Below, piece after piece: positions 7,058-16,005 of a DNA stretch of 64,000 nucleotides. Below the pieces are notes generated by a model. The model did no database searches. It saw nothing but the letters and a program-made list of their open reading frames with translations, and was not told where the DNA came from. This DNA comes from RGIG990 sp045589455 (GTDB taxonomy: Bacteria; Verrucomicrobiota; Kiritimatiellia; RFP12; UBA3636): positions 1 through 64,000 of the forward strand of contig JAZNPC010000035.1 of assembly GCA_045589455.1 (NCBI GenBank), given 5' to 3'. The translations under genes were made by a program, and so were the position numbers. Within the stretch, counting starts at the first letter, position 1, and each line of letters starts with the position of its first letter.

Positions 7058-9868
7058 ATGCAATCTAAGAAAAAACTTTTTTTAGCTACAACATTATTAG
7101 TAGCTTTATTTTCATCAACATTCAGTTACAGCACAGTGTATCAACCTGGAATGTGGTTCTATCATGAGCCAACAAAGGAAAGCATAGACGAAAATAAGTT
7201 CCCAAGCATTGCTGCACTTGAAGGAGTCGTTCCATCTCAAGGTGTATTTATGGAATACACTGACAGTACTAATGCAAAAGATGTTCCAGCAGGAGGAACT
7301 GTTGGCTCTGGAACAAACTTATACGACAATATTTCAAAAGTTTGGTATCGCTATGAAATGTTTGGCTACGAAGGGCAATTCTTTGTTGAAAAAGGTAAGA
7401 CCTATACCTTTAGTAAAGACCATGGGCGCTATATGCGCATAATAATTGATGGTAATCAAATCATGAGAAGCTTCTTTTGGGGAGACCATCCAAAATCCAC
7501 TTATACTCCAACAAAAACAGGATATGTTAATCTTGAAGTCCGTGCAGGAATAAATGGAGAAACTTATATTGGACCATTGAGCAAAAATTTCGGCACTGGC
7601 TATAATACTGAGGGATTAACCTTTAATAGCAACACTTGGGGTGAAGATCCATGGAAACCATTCCTTGATCCAGGTGATTGCTCTATTCTTCGCATAGTTA
7701 AATCAGCGACAGACTATATGACTTTAGATCGAGTCGAGACCTCAGGCGATGACGTGATTCTTTATGCCACCTTTACAGACGTTCCAAAGGAAGGTACATT
7801 AACCGCCTTTTATGGCATTGATAATGGTAATGATTTCCCATCATACTGGGACAATTCTCTTGCTTTGGGGAAAATTGAAGAAGGTAATACCACACAAACG
7901 GCTTACACTATTCCAGGTGCAGCCTCTGCAAACTACGTCACACTTCGCCTTCAACGCACCGATTATGCATCCGAGCCATACACACAATTCTCTAGTGCTA
8001 TGCTAATTCCAAAGGCAACACCAATCTTTAGTCTAAACTACACCTACATTGGCTACTCAAATATAACATTTAATGCTGTAATCGATTCCGTTGGCGATGG
8101 TGCAGAAAGCGTTAATGCACAAGTTGAAATAGCATTAGATTCTAATTTTACAAGTATTGTAGATACAATACCACTTTCAAACACAACAATAGGCAGCGAG
8201 GAAATTTATTCTAACATACTAACAAGCAATACAGTTCATTATGCACGCATTTCAGGCATAAACAACAATGGTAAGCAAAGCTACTCTGCCACAGTTGGAC
8301 CACTTCTCACACTTACACCAACTGCTGCCACAGGTGTAATCACTCCAGTAGACCATACGCTCGGAGCATTATCCGCAGAAGTTACTATATCTGACTTTGG
8401 TCTTGATTCAACTGATACAAAAGTATGCATAGAAGCATCAAAATCTGATTCATTTACCACTATTGACGGCACCTCTGAAGAGCGTTATCAAGCAGTAAAC
8501 GAAACCATAAAGCACACAATTACAGGGCTAGCTGAAGGCGAAGTATATTACCTTAGAGCAAAGCTAGTTAATTCATGGGGAATTGTTGCATATTTGCTTA
8601 TAAAAGGACCGCAAACCACAAAAACAGAGCCTTTCACTGCCTCACCAATAATTTGGGAAATGGACAGCTCTGGCACACTTAAAGTATCCATCAATGTTAT
8701 TTCACTTGAAGTTCCTATTACAAGTTCATTATTTATTGATGGAAGTGCCTATAATACCACTCCTATTACAATTGATGAAGCAGGCTTTATTACTTGGGAA
8801 AATGTCGCAACCCAAAATTACAGAGCAAATATTAAAGTCGTTCTTACTGGCCTAGTAAATAACCAAGTATATTCAAAAGAATTTACAGCAGATGCTATTT
8901 CTGGTACAACCTCATGGAATACAGGATGGCAATATAATGCAGAAGGAAAAACTCTTTTCTGGGTTGATAGAATGGGCTTTATGAATGTAATTTCAAACGT
9001 CACAAAAAATACAAGTGATTCAACCTACAAGGTTGACTCTGATCAATCAAAGAATCCACTTGCAGTAAATCTTGACTTTTCTGTTGGATTTGCGGAAGAA
9101 GGCTGGTCTTTGCCTTCTGAAATTCCTACTTCTTTAGGAAAAGGACCACGATTAACAAATATTGTATTCTATGCAGGGGCAAGAACAATTGCCCATAGAG
9201 CCTTTAGCGACTCCTCAACCATTCAGTCAATTTCCTTCAACGAAGGACTGCTTGAATTAGGTAATTCTTCAAAGTATGACATGTTTGTAAACAACACAAG
9301 CCTACACACAATTGGTCCATTTCCAAGCACACTTACAAATATAGGAAATGGTTTCTGTATCGGATGTACAGCACTAACAAACGATATTGTTTGGCCAAGG
9401 AAAGTTACAACCGTTAAAAAAAATGCATTTCAGAATACATCAATCAATTCATTTACAGCACCTGAGGGAATTACATCACTTGGAGAATATGGAGATGAAA
9501 GCCGTATGCTTTCAAAAAACAACAAGATAAAGAATATTTATCTACCAAGATCACTTGAATATGTTGCGGGACGAATGGTATCTGACACAGACGAAACACT
9601 AGGAGTAAATGTTTGGTACAAGAGCTTCCCTAAACGAGGTTGGCACAAGACTCAATGGTCAAATGCTTCTAGTGGCACAGTCACCAATTACTTTGAATGG
9701 AATTATCGTAAAGAATATGCAAAGTACGGGGAAACTAATACCGTCGGTCACGTATTTACACTACCAGAAACCTTCAATGGCATAGGAGAATGGAAAACAG
9801 GCAACACCACAGAAATTATTCGTTGGTGGATTGACCGTTATCCTCCAACAATCATCCTGATGAAGTAA
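7058..9868 (+). CDS. Large secreted protein with PA14-like, Fn3-like and LRR_5 (BspA-type) regions
   Basis: I place the start at ATG 7058, six bases after AGGGAG; a GTG at 7052 in the same frame overlaps that ribosome site. The protein is 936 residues. A signal peptide (about 1-24) is followed by a PA14-like beta-sandwich near 60-160 (VWYRYEMFGYEGQFFVEKGK, then a YMRIIIDGN strand). Several Fn3-like modules span about 240-560. From about 690 onward are BspA-type leucine-rich repeats (IAHRAFSDSSTIQSISFNEG, IGNGFCIGCTALTNDIVWP, VKKNAFQNTSINSFTAPEG). It ends TIILMK. This is probably a surface adhesin or glycan binder; no catalytic site is seen. Confidence 0.65.
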   Translation: MQSKKKLFLATTLLVALFSSTFSYSTVYQPGMWFYHEPTKESIDENKFPSIAALEGVVPSQGVFMEYTDSTNAKDVPAGGTVGSGTNLYDNISKVWYRYEMFGYEGQFFVEKGKTYTFSKDHGRYMRIIIDGNQIMRSFFWGDHPKSTYTPTKTGYVNLEVRAGINGETYIGPLSKNFGTGYNTEGLTFNSNTWGEDPWKPFLDPGDCSILRIVKSATDYMTLDRVETSGDDVILYATFTDVPKEGTLTAFYGIDNGNDFPSYWDNSLALGKIEEGNTTQTAYTIPGAASANYVTLRLQRTDYASEPYTQFSSAMLIPKATPIFSLNYTYIGYSNITFNAVIDSVGDGAESVNAQVEIALDSNFTSIVDTIPLSNTTIGSEEIYSNILTSNTVHYARISGINNNGKQSYSATVGPLLTLTPTAATGVITPVDHTLGALSAEVTISDFGLDSTDTKVCIEASKSDSFTTIDGTSEERYQAVNETIKHTITGLAEGEVYYLRAKLVNSWGIVAYLLIKGPQTTKTEPFTASPIIWEMDSSGTLKVSINVISLEVPITSSLFIDGSAYNTTPITIDEAGFITWENVATQNYRANIKVVLTGLVNNQVYSKEFTADAISGTTSWNTGWQYNAEGKTLFWVDRMGFMNVISNVTKNTSDSTYKVDSDQSKNPLAVNLDFSVGFAEEGWSLPSEIPTSLGKGPRLTNIVFYAGARTIAHRAFSDSSTIQSISFNEGLLELGNSSKYDMFVNNTSLHTIGPFPSTLTNIGNGFCIGCTALTNDIVWPRKVTTVKKNAFQNTSINSFTAPEGITSLGEYGDESRMLSKNNKIKNIYLPRSLEYVAGRMVSDTDETLGVNVWYKSFPKRGWHKTQWSNASSGTVTNYFEWNYRKEYAKYGETNTVGHVFTLPETFNGIGEWKTGNTTEIIRWWIDRYPPTIILMK

Positions 9869-9878
9869 TACATATTAA

Positions 9879-9914
9879 AGCACCACTGGTAAGCTATATC
9901 TAACCAGTGGTGCT
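9879..9914 (+). terminator. Perfect 12-bp hairpin after the LRR protein
   Basis: AGCACCACTGGT and ACCAGTGGTGCT form a perfect stem around a 12-base loop, ten bases past the stop. There is no T tract after it, so it may act as a mRNA 3' end stabiliser or a weak or factor-assisted terminator. Confidence 0.55.
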
Positions 9915-10001
9915 AAAATGCTTGCAGTCTATCACGCAGCGAATTGGGCAACTAATTGCACAGAAATGTACCTGTGTATGTGTAGACACATTATACAACA
10001 G

Positions 10002-11027
10002 CTACTTTAAGAATATGCATGTAGCTGGGTTAATAGGATTCACCTCTTTTACAGAATAAGAGGTTATACGAATACCTTGCTTCTTGCCACCAATTTTCGC
10101 TTTATGCTGCATGCTTATAGCATTCCAGCCAGGCAAACGTATATCAGAATTGGTCATTTTCCAACTAGTATAATGCTCCCAGTCTCCTCCAGAATATGAC
10201 CATGTACCACGATTCCAATCAGCCGTTGGATTAAATTGAGGTATATAATCTTTTCCTACAGATATTTCAGGACCGTTCGTCCAATCAAATGGATTGTCTA
10301 CACCACTAATTGAAGCAAGCAATTCATTATTGTACTTGAGTGTAGCAGATAGCATACATGGTTCAGTATCTACTCCTGTACCCGCAGCATCATCACCACC
10401 TATTGTCGTAAACGTTATTACATACACACCATCTGCTGTGGCAGTTTTAGCTGGAGCACTGGCAATCACACGTGTATTTTCATAAAGGAATTCATTTACT
10501 GGGGAATATGTATACTCACATATTTGAAAATTCTCTCCATCATATTCTGCAGAATAATATGGTTGACGATATGTGCAAGGACCATGTTCTATTTGATTTC
10601 CTCGTTTTGCAATTTTTCTTGAGATTACTTTAACAATAGTATTCGTATGCAGTTGGGTCTCAGGAACAGTAAGTGAATAAGTCATTTTAATTACTGTGTT
10701 AGTGTATATACCAAATGGATAGCCTGGGTTTGAACCGTTAATATTAACCTCATGTTCTGACTGTGCTCCTCCAGAAACCAACGCCACTCCAAGCCTGCTA
10801 GAGTATCCGCTTTCCAGAATAAGAGCTCCATCAACGAAGGAGTGGATTCTATTATTATCGGGTGTAACATAATCAACACCGGCTATACCGGAAGAAATGA
10901 AATGGCTCTGTACACTTTCGTCTTCAAAATCGGTAAAGTACGATGTAGGTGTAGAGAGTGTTTCTCCATAGGACAAACACATAGAAATAAAAGCAAAAAT
11001 AAAATAATAAACCTTTTCTTTAACCAT
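10002..11027 (-). CDS. Secreted protein of unknown function
   Basis: A 341-residue protein with a signal peptide (about residues 1-21, ending LSYG). The mature protein is beta-rich, with segments such as YFTDFEDESVQ, SFVDGALILESGYSS and KMTYSLTVPETQLHTNTIVK that suggest a concanavalin/LamG-type beta-sandwich. No catalytic motif is recognised. The C-terminus ATCIFLK fits the hydrophobic-plus-basic ending seen in other exported proteins in this window. It stands alone, convergent with the LRR protein. The function is unknown; a surface lectin-like role is a guess. Confidence 0.55.
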   Translation of the reverse strand: MVKEKVYYFIFAFISMCLSYGETLSTPTSYFTDFEDESVQSHFISSGIAGVDYVTPDNNRIHSFVDGALILESGYSSRLGVALVSGGAQSEHEVNINGSNPGYPFGIYTNTVIKMTYSLTVPETQLHTNTIVKVISRKIAKRGNQIEHGPCTYRQPYYSAEYDGENFQICEYTYSPVNEFLYENTRVIASAPAKTATADGVYVITFTTIGGDDAAGTGVDTEPCMLSATLKYNNELLASISGVDNPFDWTNGPEISVGKDYIPQFNPTADWNRGTWSYSGGDWEHYTSWKMTNSDIRLPGWNAISMQHKAKIGGKKQGIRITSYSVKEVNPINPATCIFLK

Positions 11028-11082
11028 AATCCATTCTTTCTATAATTCTTGAGAGAAAGATTTATATACTTTAAGTTATTGA

Positions 11083-12213
11083 TTAATCATCAACGCCTAG
11101 CTGTGTTTCACCCATCTTTGAAATATTGTCCTTTACCTCTCTCAAAAGCTCCTCATATTCTGTCATCAAATTACGAAGGCCTTCGCATGTGTCCGCTGCA
11201 GGGACAACGAGCTTCTTTACCTGCTCATCCTGTGCATTATCACGAATTTGATTTACATAGGAGGACAATTCTTCAAGATTTGCTAGGAAGCATTTTTGGA
11301 TTTCTTCAAAGCGATCAACTGTGCCTGTCATGTAATTCAAATTCTTTTCTGAAAACATCATTCGATCGCGCTCTGTTAAGTCTGTAAATGAAATAACAGC
11401 GCCAACAACCTCGCCATTGGTGTTACGATTACATGCTGCACGAATCTGCGCACGGAATGGTGTGCCATTTGCGCGCTTTGCAACTACTACTCCATCAGTT
11501 GTGAAATTTTCACCAGCTAAGCTCTGAATAATTGCAGAGCCATCATCTGCATTGAGGAAAAGCACGCCAAGGGTATTATTTATAATTTCTGCAGGAGATG
11601 GTAAGCCCCATATACGAGCCACAGCTGGATTTGCATATTCAATCACAGAATTCATATCAATAACAACAATTGCATCACTTGAGTTCTGCAATGCTGTATG
11701 CTCTGTACGAAGCATCTCATCTTGCTGAATACGTGTTGTAATATCACGAATAAAAAATGTTAAATGTGGAGTTGAAAGACGAATCTGACTAACGGCAATT
11801 TCTGCGGGAAAAAATGTACCATCTGCACGACGGCAAACAGCGGTCATCAAGGTAAAGCGCTCGCATTGTACATTCTCATAAAGCGTACGTACAATTTCAT
11901 CATCCATACCTGCAACTACATCTGAAATATCTAAATCACACAAGTCCTCCTGGGTATAGCCAAAATAGTCAAGGGCACGACGATTAACATCGCGAATACG
12001 CCCATGCAAATCTGTAATAATACCTGCGTCATAAATATTTTGAAATAGTTCGGTATAGCTACGTGTCTTACCACCATCAACCGCCCCAGCCGTAAGGATA
12101 ATCTTTTTTTGAGAAGCAACCACCTTAGCCTTTGGGCGTTCACTTAGTGGCACCTCTGGAATATCTGGAATCAAATCGATTCGCATCGTGCTAGACTTAC
12201 TTAAATTTTTCAT
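11083..12213 (-). CDS. Tandem PAS-domain signalling protein without visible output domain
   Basis: A 376-residue soluble protein. PAS-1 spans about residues 52-165 (YTELFQNIYDAGIITDLHGR, then FGYTQEDL, then a FIRDITTR closing strand). PAS-2 spans about 170-285 (NSSDAIVVIDMNSVIEYANP, WGLPSPAEII, then VISFTDLTERDRM). The remaining 90 residues are a helical, coiled-coil-like tail. There is no HisKA, HATPase, GGDEF, EAL or HTH motif. PAS domains sense ligands, redox state or light, or mediate dimerisation; with no effector attached this protein must act through a partner. It is upstream of a 70-base gap from the small membrane peptide, not in an obvious two-component pair. Confidence 0.75.
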   Translation of the reverse strand: MKNLSKSSTMRIDLIPDIPEVPLSERPKAKVVASQKKIILTAGAVDGGKTRSYTELFQNIYDAGIITDLHGRIRDVNRRALDYFGYTQEDLCDLDISDVVAGMDDEIVRTLYENVQCERFTLMTAVCRRADGTFFPAEIAVSQIRLSTPHLTFFIRDITTRIQQDEMLRTEHTALQNSSDAIVVIDMNSVIEYANPAVARIWGLPSPAEIINNTLGVLFLNADDGSAIIQSLAGENFTTDGVVVAKRANGTPFRAQIRAACNRNTNGEVVGAVISFTDLTERDRMMFSEKNLNYMTGTVDRFEEIQKCFLANLEELSSYVNQIRDNAQDEQVKKLVVPAADTCEGLRNLMTEYEELLREVKDNISKMGETQLGVDD

Positions 12214-12289
12214 AAATTAAAAACGCACCTTGTTTATTTATTCTTTTATTACGGTCTAAAAAAAGAAACCTAGAAAATTAATAAGCGAG

Positions 12290-12439
12290 CTAAAAAAAGA
12301 ACCGAACAATACAGCCCACAATAAAAATAAAAATTATTACTGCAATTGCTTTTTGTTCTCTAAATGTTAAACGGGTATTTGTTGATAGCAATAGACGGCC
12401 TGACCGAACCAAGCCGCCAATTTTGTTAAAAAATGACAC
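12290..12439 (-). CDS. Small single-pass membrane peptide
   Basis: A 49-codon frame starts at GTG 12439 and ends at TAG 12290. It is preceded by GAGAGAT about 8 bases upstream and lies 21 bases after the stop of the zinc-ribbon gene, so it is probably in the same operon. The peptide has a basic amphipathic start (FNKIGGLVRSGRLLL), then NTRLTFREQKAIAVIIFIFI and an ending VRFFF, giving one membrane helix at about 30-48. The RLTxREQ-hydrophobic arrangement resembles the membrane-anchor segment that precedes helix-hairpin-helix domains in ComEA-type proteins, but no such domain follows. It is short and hypothetical. Confidence 0.45.
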   Translation of the reverse strand: MSFFNKIGGLVRSGRLLLSTNTRLTFREQKAIAVIIFIFIVGCIVRFFF

Positions 12440-12460
12440 GTTTATCTCTCAAATCAATAC

Positions 12461-12904
12461 TTACTCAGGAATCTTATGATTAAGCTCTGAAATTGAATCT
12501 TGGATTTGTTTTTCCAATTTTGCAATATGAACTAAATTTGTCTTAATCATTCTACGACGAGCTGCTGCCTCATCTGCCTCCGCTATTGCGCGCTCTTTAA
12601 ACTTCTGCAATTCTTCAACCTGCTGTTGAAGATTGGAAATTTGCTGCTGAAGCTTCAAAATTGTTGTTTTGGAGGTCATTAATCTAAATGATAGCTCCTC
12701 TGGAGTTGCATCAATGTCTTCTATTTCTAATCCTTCTGGGATTGGCACAGAAACATGCTTTTCACAATCTGGACAAACAATAACAAGCCCTGCACCTCTT
12801 GGATCAATAGAAAGGTGTTTTCCACAATGAGGACAATCAAACTGAATGTCTGACTCTGGAATTTCATCTTGATCTAATTCTACACTTTTATTTACTTCAT
12901 CCAT
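12461..12904 (-). CDS. Zinc-ribbon plus coiled-coil protein
   Basis: I place the start at ATG 12904 (GGTGAAG upstream), giving 147 residues; an upstream in-frame ATG at 13012 would add a hydrophobic N-terminus but has no ribosome site. Residues about 20-55 are a zinc ribbon (CPHCGKHLSIDPRGAG, then VCPDCEKHVSVPIP). A long coiled coil spans about 80-140 (ILKLQQQISNLQQQVEELQK). Such small ribbon/coil proteins are often adaptors for nucleic acid or protein assemblies; no specific function is recognised. It is upstream of and probably cotranscribed with the membrane peptide at 12439-12290. Confidence 0.55.
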   Translation of the reverse strand: MDEVNKSVELDQDEIPESDIQFDCPHCGKHLSIDPRGAGLVIVCPDCEKHVSVPIPEGLEIEDIDATPEELSFRLMTSKTTILKLQQQISNLQQQVEELQKFKERAIAEADEAAARRRMIKTNLVHIAKLEKQIQDSISELNHKIPE

Positions 12905-13079
12905 AGCTTCACCCAATACTAATATAGTTAATATTATACATAGAAAGCACACAGCTTCTTTTTTTATAGAATTATACATCATACAAAGATTTTTGTCATT
13001 ACTAAATTTCAAAAAATTGGCGAAATTAATTTTACAGAAAACATCTTTTCACCAGCAAAAAAAATATTTTAATTAATAC

Positions 13080-13109
13080 TTGACTTTGATTTTATGTCTG
13101 TGCTATACT
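13080..13109 (+). promoter_or_regulatory. Strong promoter for the tRNA-Leu gene
   Basis: TTGACT (13080-13085), an 18-base spacer and TATACT (13104-13109), with a TG one base before the -10. Transcription would begin near 13116, about 24 bases before the mature tRNA. Confidence 0.75.
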
Positions 13110-13139
13110 TTGCCCCACTTACAGCCGATAAGGCTTGTC

Positions 13140-13222
13140 GGGCGAGTGGTGAAATTGGCAAACACGCTAGACTTAGGATCTAGTGCTCCGGCTTGTGGGT
13201 TCAAGTCCCACCTCGCCCACCA
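13140..13222 (+). tRNA. tRNA-Leu (anticodon TAG)
   Basis: The 7-bp acceptor stem GGGCGAG / CTCGCCC is followed by discriminator A and an encoded CCA. The anticodon loop CTTAGGA gives UAG, reading CUA and CUN leucine codons. A short variable arm and GTTCAAG T-loop are present. CTA is a favoured leucine codon in several genes here, for example the large lipoprotein and lepA. Confidence 0.95.
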
Positions 13223-13230
13223 TTTTAAAT

Positions 13231-13260
13231 AATCCGTGCTTGAATGCGCGGATTTTTTGT
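13231..13260 (+). terminator. Intrinsic terminator after tRNA-Leu
   Basis: The 9-bp stem AATCCGTGC / GCGCGGATT (one G-T pair) is followed by TTTTTT, eight bases past the tRNA CCA end. Confidence 0.85.
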
Positions 13261-13349
13261 TTTTAGATATCTCTCAAAGCCAAGCAATCTAACAATTCCT
13301 TGAATAAACGGCATATATTTGCTAAATTTATACCATGTTTTAGAGATGT

Positions 13350-13441
13350 GGAGGAATGGCAGAGCTTGGTTGAATGCACCTGACTCGAAATCAGGAATAC
13401 GAGCAATCGTATCGGGGGTTCGAATCCCTCTTCCTCCGCCA
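13350..13441 (+). tRNA. tRNA-Ser (anticodon CGA)
   Basis: The acceptor GGAGGAA / TTCCTCC is followed by discriminator G and an encoded CCA. The anticodon arm CCTGA-CTCGAAA-TCAGG gives CGA, reading UCG. The long variable arm (TACGAGCAATCGTA) is the class II hallmark of serine tRNAs, and the T-loop is GTTCGAA. Confidence 0.95.
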
Positions 13442-13700
13442 CTCAACTCTACAACTATCAAACTCTACAACTCTACAACTATCAAACTGTAAAACTATCA
13501 ATAATTGAATAAGTTTGACAGTGGGCGAGTTTGAAAGTTTGACAGTTAGATAGTTAAGAGTGAAAAGTTAAATAGTGAATAATTTAATATTGCAGAGTTT
13601 GACAGTGGGCGAGTTTGAAAATTTGACAGTTAGATAGTTAAGAGCAAAAAATTAAATAATGAATAGTTTAATATTGCAGAGTTTGATAGTGGAAAATTTG
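13442..13700 (+). repeat. Low-complexity region with an 84-bp tandem repeat
   Basis: Directly after the tRNA-Ser CCA comes a run of ACTCTACAACTATCAA-type words. From 13517 an 84-base unit starting GACAGTGGGCGAGTTTGAAA is repeated from 13601 with about 90% identity, and a third, degraded start appears at 13685. The words CTATCAAACT and AGTTTGACAGT face each other as loose inverted repeats. No gene is seen in this stretch. Confidence 0.7.
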
Positions 13701-13723
13701 AGCGTTTTCAAGAAAGGAAAGCA

Positions 13724-14092
13724 ATGACAAACGGAGAATTCAAGGTTGAACTTGAAAAACGCACCGTCGCTTTTTCTGTTGCTGTTCTGCAAACACTACG
13801 CAAAATCCCCGTCGGAATTGAGTCGCGTAATATAAAAGACCAGCGTGCCCGCTCGGCAACCGCTATTGGTGCAAATTACCGTGAAGCGAATCGGGCAGAA
13901 TCAAAAAGTGATTTTCTACATAAGATATCCGTTGTTACTAAAGAAGCATCTGAAAGCGAATATTGGATTTTGCTACTGAAGGAATTATATCCAAACATAT
14001 CAGAAATATCGCAAATTTTGATTGAGGCAAGGGAGCTTTTGTGCATTTTTGACAAAATCCGAGCAACAATGCGTAACAAGGATAAACAATAA
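13724..14092 (+). CDS. Four-helix-bundle protein (S23 / 23S rRNA intervening-sequence family)
   Basis: A 122-residue protein matching the S23/four-helix-bundle family: FSVAVLQTLRKIP in helix 1, the signature RSATAIGANYREANRAESKSDFLHKI spread over residues 46-71, then ASESEYWILLLKELYP and a final helix EARELLCIFDKIRATMR. The family includes ORFs found inside 23S rRNA insertions and bAvd-type proteins that form pentameric bundles; its cellular role is poorly known. The length (about 120) is normal. AGAAAGGAAAG precedes the ATG. A fragment of a second copy lies at 15808-15915. Confidence 0.85.
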   Translation: MTNGEFKVELEKRTVAFSVAVLQTLRKIPVGIESRNIKDQRARSATAIGANYREANRAESKSDFLHKISVVTKEASESEYWILLLKELYPNISEISQILIEARELLCIFDKIRATMRNKDKQ

Positions 14093-14096
14093 GGAT

Positions 14097-14152
14097 TTTC
14101 ATTCTTCACTAACAATTCTTCATTATTCATTATTCATTATACATTATACATT
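14097..14152 (+). repeat. TTCATTATTCATT microsatellite abutting a start codon
   Basis: Repeats of ATTCTTCA, ATTATTC and ATTATACA run right up to the ATG at 14153, which is itself the last ATTATG of the series. There is no Shine-Dalgarno sequence between the repeat and the start. Confidence 0.65.
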
Positions 14153-15748
14153 ATGATTGACCAAAAAATACTTTATTCAGATTGTCCATGTAAAAGCGGG
14201 AAAAAATTTAAGTTTTGTTGCTATAATTCAATTCGTGATTTATTGCCAAACGATCCTACTCGAGCTATGATTGCAGATGCCATTCGCGAAAGAGCTCGAT
14301 CTCAAAAAATTGAAAAATTGATTTCTCAACACTCAAATATTGATCTTAATGGTTTTCACAAACACATCAAGCGTGGTCTTGAGTATTTACATAATTCTAA
14401 GTTTGATTTTGCCGAAAAAGAATTTCTTCTTGCAAAAGAAAAATTTGCATTCGCACCTACCCCATATAACAATCTTGCTTTATCTGCACTAATTCAGGGA
14501 AAATTAGATGAGGCTGAAAAAATCGCACGAGAGATTATTCAGCGTTTTCCTAGTGAAAATCCTTTTGGGATGGCTATATATGCCGACGTTCAATACCTCA
14601 AAGGGAATACCAGTGAAGCTCTTGAAATTCTAGAGCAAGCTGAAAATATAACACCTAATTCAGCTGATCATGCAATTCGCGTTTGCGAATCTTTGGCACA
14701 TTTTAAAGCCCATCAACGTATTGCTGATTATATCATTAAATACGATTATGAAGACAACCCAAACGGAGCCTTCTTCCTAGGAATTGCTCTTGCAAATCTT
14801 GGCAAAGAAAGCGAAGCCATCAATCATCTACGCAAAACCTTTCAAACCGTTAATTCTGAATATGCTGAAGAAATCATAGACAAACTAATGTATGGAGAAA
14901 AACCAGACACTATTTGCGGTGACTGGATGTATTTTACTATCGAGACTTATTCATTATCACAATGTATATTAAAACTGACCGAAGATAAAATAGGTAGTAT
15001 ACAAACAAGTGCTGAAGCCATATCCGAATTTATTGAAATTCAAGCAAATGAAGGGACCATAGAAATCAAGGAAGCGATTAAACTACTTTCTCAAATTTTT
15101 TGCAAAAATGCAGAAAAATTTTTGAATGCATTACGCTTGGACGAAGCTCGACCAGAAAGCATACGCAAAGCTGCACAAAAAGCTTACGAAAAAAATTATA
15201 TCAAAAATAAAGCTGGTAGAATCTTAAGTACAGTAAAAGATGCACAAATAGAAGAATTTACCATTACTGAAAGTGCATTTATTCCTCTTCCATTAGAAGG
15301 GGATGAAGAAATGAAATATCAGGAATCAGTTCAAATCGTCCTTAACTCTTCAAGCAAAAAAAACGAATTTCAAAAGAGTTTCAGTATATTAGAAGAACTA
15401 CATAGCAAATATCCTGACTCCCCTCAAATATCTAACAATTATGCATCTGCTTTATCTCGCCTTGGTAAATATGAAGAGGCAAAAAAAATCATAAGGGATT
15501 GTTTTGCTGCTCACCCAGAATATGTTTTTGGGGCTGCAAATTACTTAAATGTCCTTATGTCTGAGAAAAAATTTGATGAAGCTAAGGCTATGTATGATAA
15601 TTACAGGCTCCCTAAAGCGGTTCATCCTCTCGCATATTTATCTTGGTACAATGTAGCAACTCAATATTTAGCTTTGATTGACGACAAACAAACCATTAAT
15701 CGAATGAAAAAGCTAAGGAATAAAATTGTCAAAGAATTCAACCTCTAG
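14153..15748 (+). CDS. SEC-C zinc motif protein with TPR repeats
   Basis: A 531-residue cytoplasmic protein. Residues 10-24 are a SEC-C zinc-binding motif (CPCKSGKKFKFCC), as at the C-terminus of SecA and in many accessory proteins. Two TPR blocks follow: about residues 75-240 (LEYLHNSKFDFAEKEFLLAK, SALIQGKLDEAEKIAREIIQ, YLKGNTSEALEILEQA) and about 400-500 (LSRLGKYEEAKKIIRDCF). The role is unknown, probably a protein-interaction scaffold. It starts within a microsatellite without a clear ribosome site. It sits between the four-helix-bundle gene and a fragment of that gene, suggesting a small mobile or duplicated island. Confidence 0.75.
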   Translation: MIDQKILYSDCPCKSGKKFKFCCYNSIRDLLPNDPTRAMIADAIRERARSQKIEKLISQHSNIDLNGFHKHIKRGLEYLHNSKFDFAEKEFLLAKEKFAFAPTPYNNLALSALIQGKLDEAEKIAREIIQRFPSENPFGMAIYADVQYLKGNTSEALEILEQAENITPNSADHAIRVCESLAHFKAHQRIADYIIKYDYEDNPNGAFFLGIALANLGKESEAINHLRKTFQTVNSEYAEEIIDKLMYGEKPDTICGDWMYFTIETYSLSQCILKLTEDKIGSIQTSAEAISEFIEIQANEGTIEIKEAIKLLSQIFCKNAEKFLNALRLDEARPESIRKAAQKAYEKNYIKNKAGRILSTVKDAQIEEFTITESAFIPLPLEGDEEMKYQESVQIVLNSSSKKNEFQKSFSILEELHSKYPDSPQISNNYASALSRLGKYEEAKKIIRDCFAAHPEYVFGAANYLNVLMSEKKFDEAKAMYDNYRLPKAVHPLAYLSWYNVATQYLALIDDKQTINRMKKLRNKIVKEFNL

Positions 15749-15807
15749 GTAACAACATTAGAAGTACCTAAATATCTTTTTTGATTCATTTTTATGTAAT
15801 AGTGTCT

Positions 15808-15915
15808 CTATTGGTGCAAATTACCGTGAAGCGAATCGGGCAGAATCAAAAAGTGATTTTCTGCATAAGATATCCGTTGTTGCTAAAGAAGCATCAGAAA
15901 GCGAATATTGGCTAA
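15808..15915 (+). pseudogene. Fragment of a second four-helix-bundle (S23) gene
   Basis: About 105 bases from CTATTGGTGCAAATTACCGT to GCGAATATTGG match 13862-13966 with only a few substitutions. The frame corresponds to IGANYREANRAESKSDFLHK and ASESEYW. There is no start or C-terminal half; homology stops at both sides, leaving an internal fragment. Confidence 0.8.
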
Positions 15916-16005
15916 TTGGAGCTGATCTGGTAAACATTGTGGCATTGAAATGCTAAAGCATACAAATAAAAGACATGTTGTTTTATCGCAAAATGGAGAT
16001 GTAAA

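Noticed and set aside
13225..13461. A minus-strand frame spanning the tRNA-Ser gene (the frame includes RGIRTPDTIARIPDFESGAF).
   Set aside because: This is the usual false protein made by translating tRNA antisense; it lies over a clear tRNA-Ser and a terminator.
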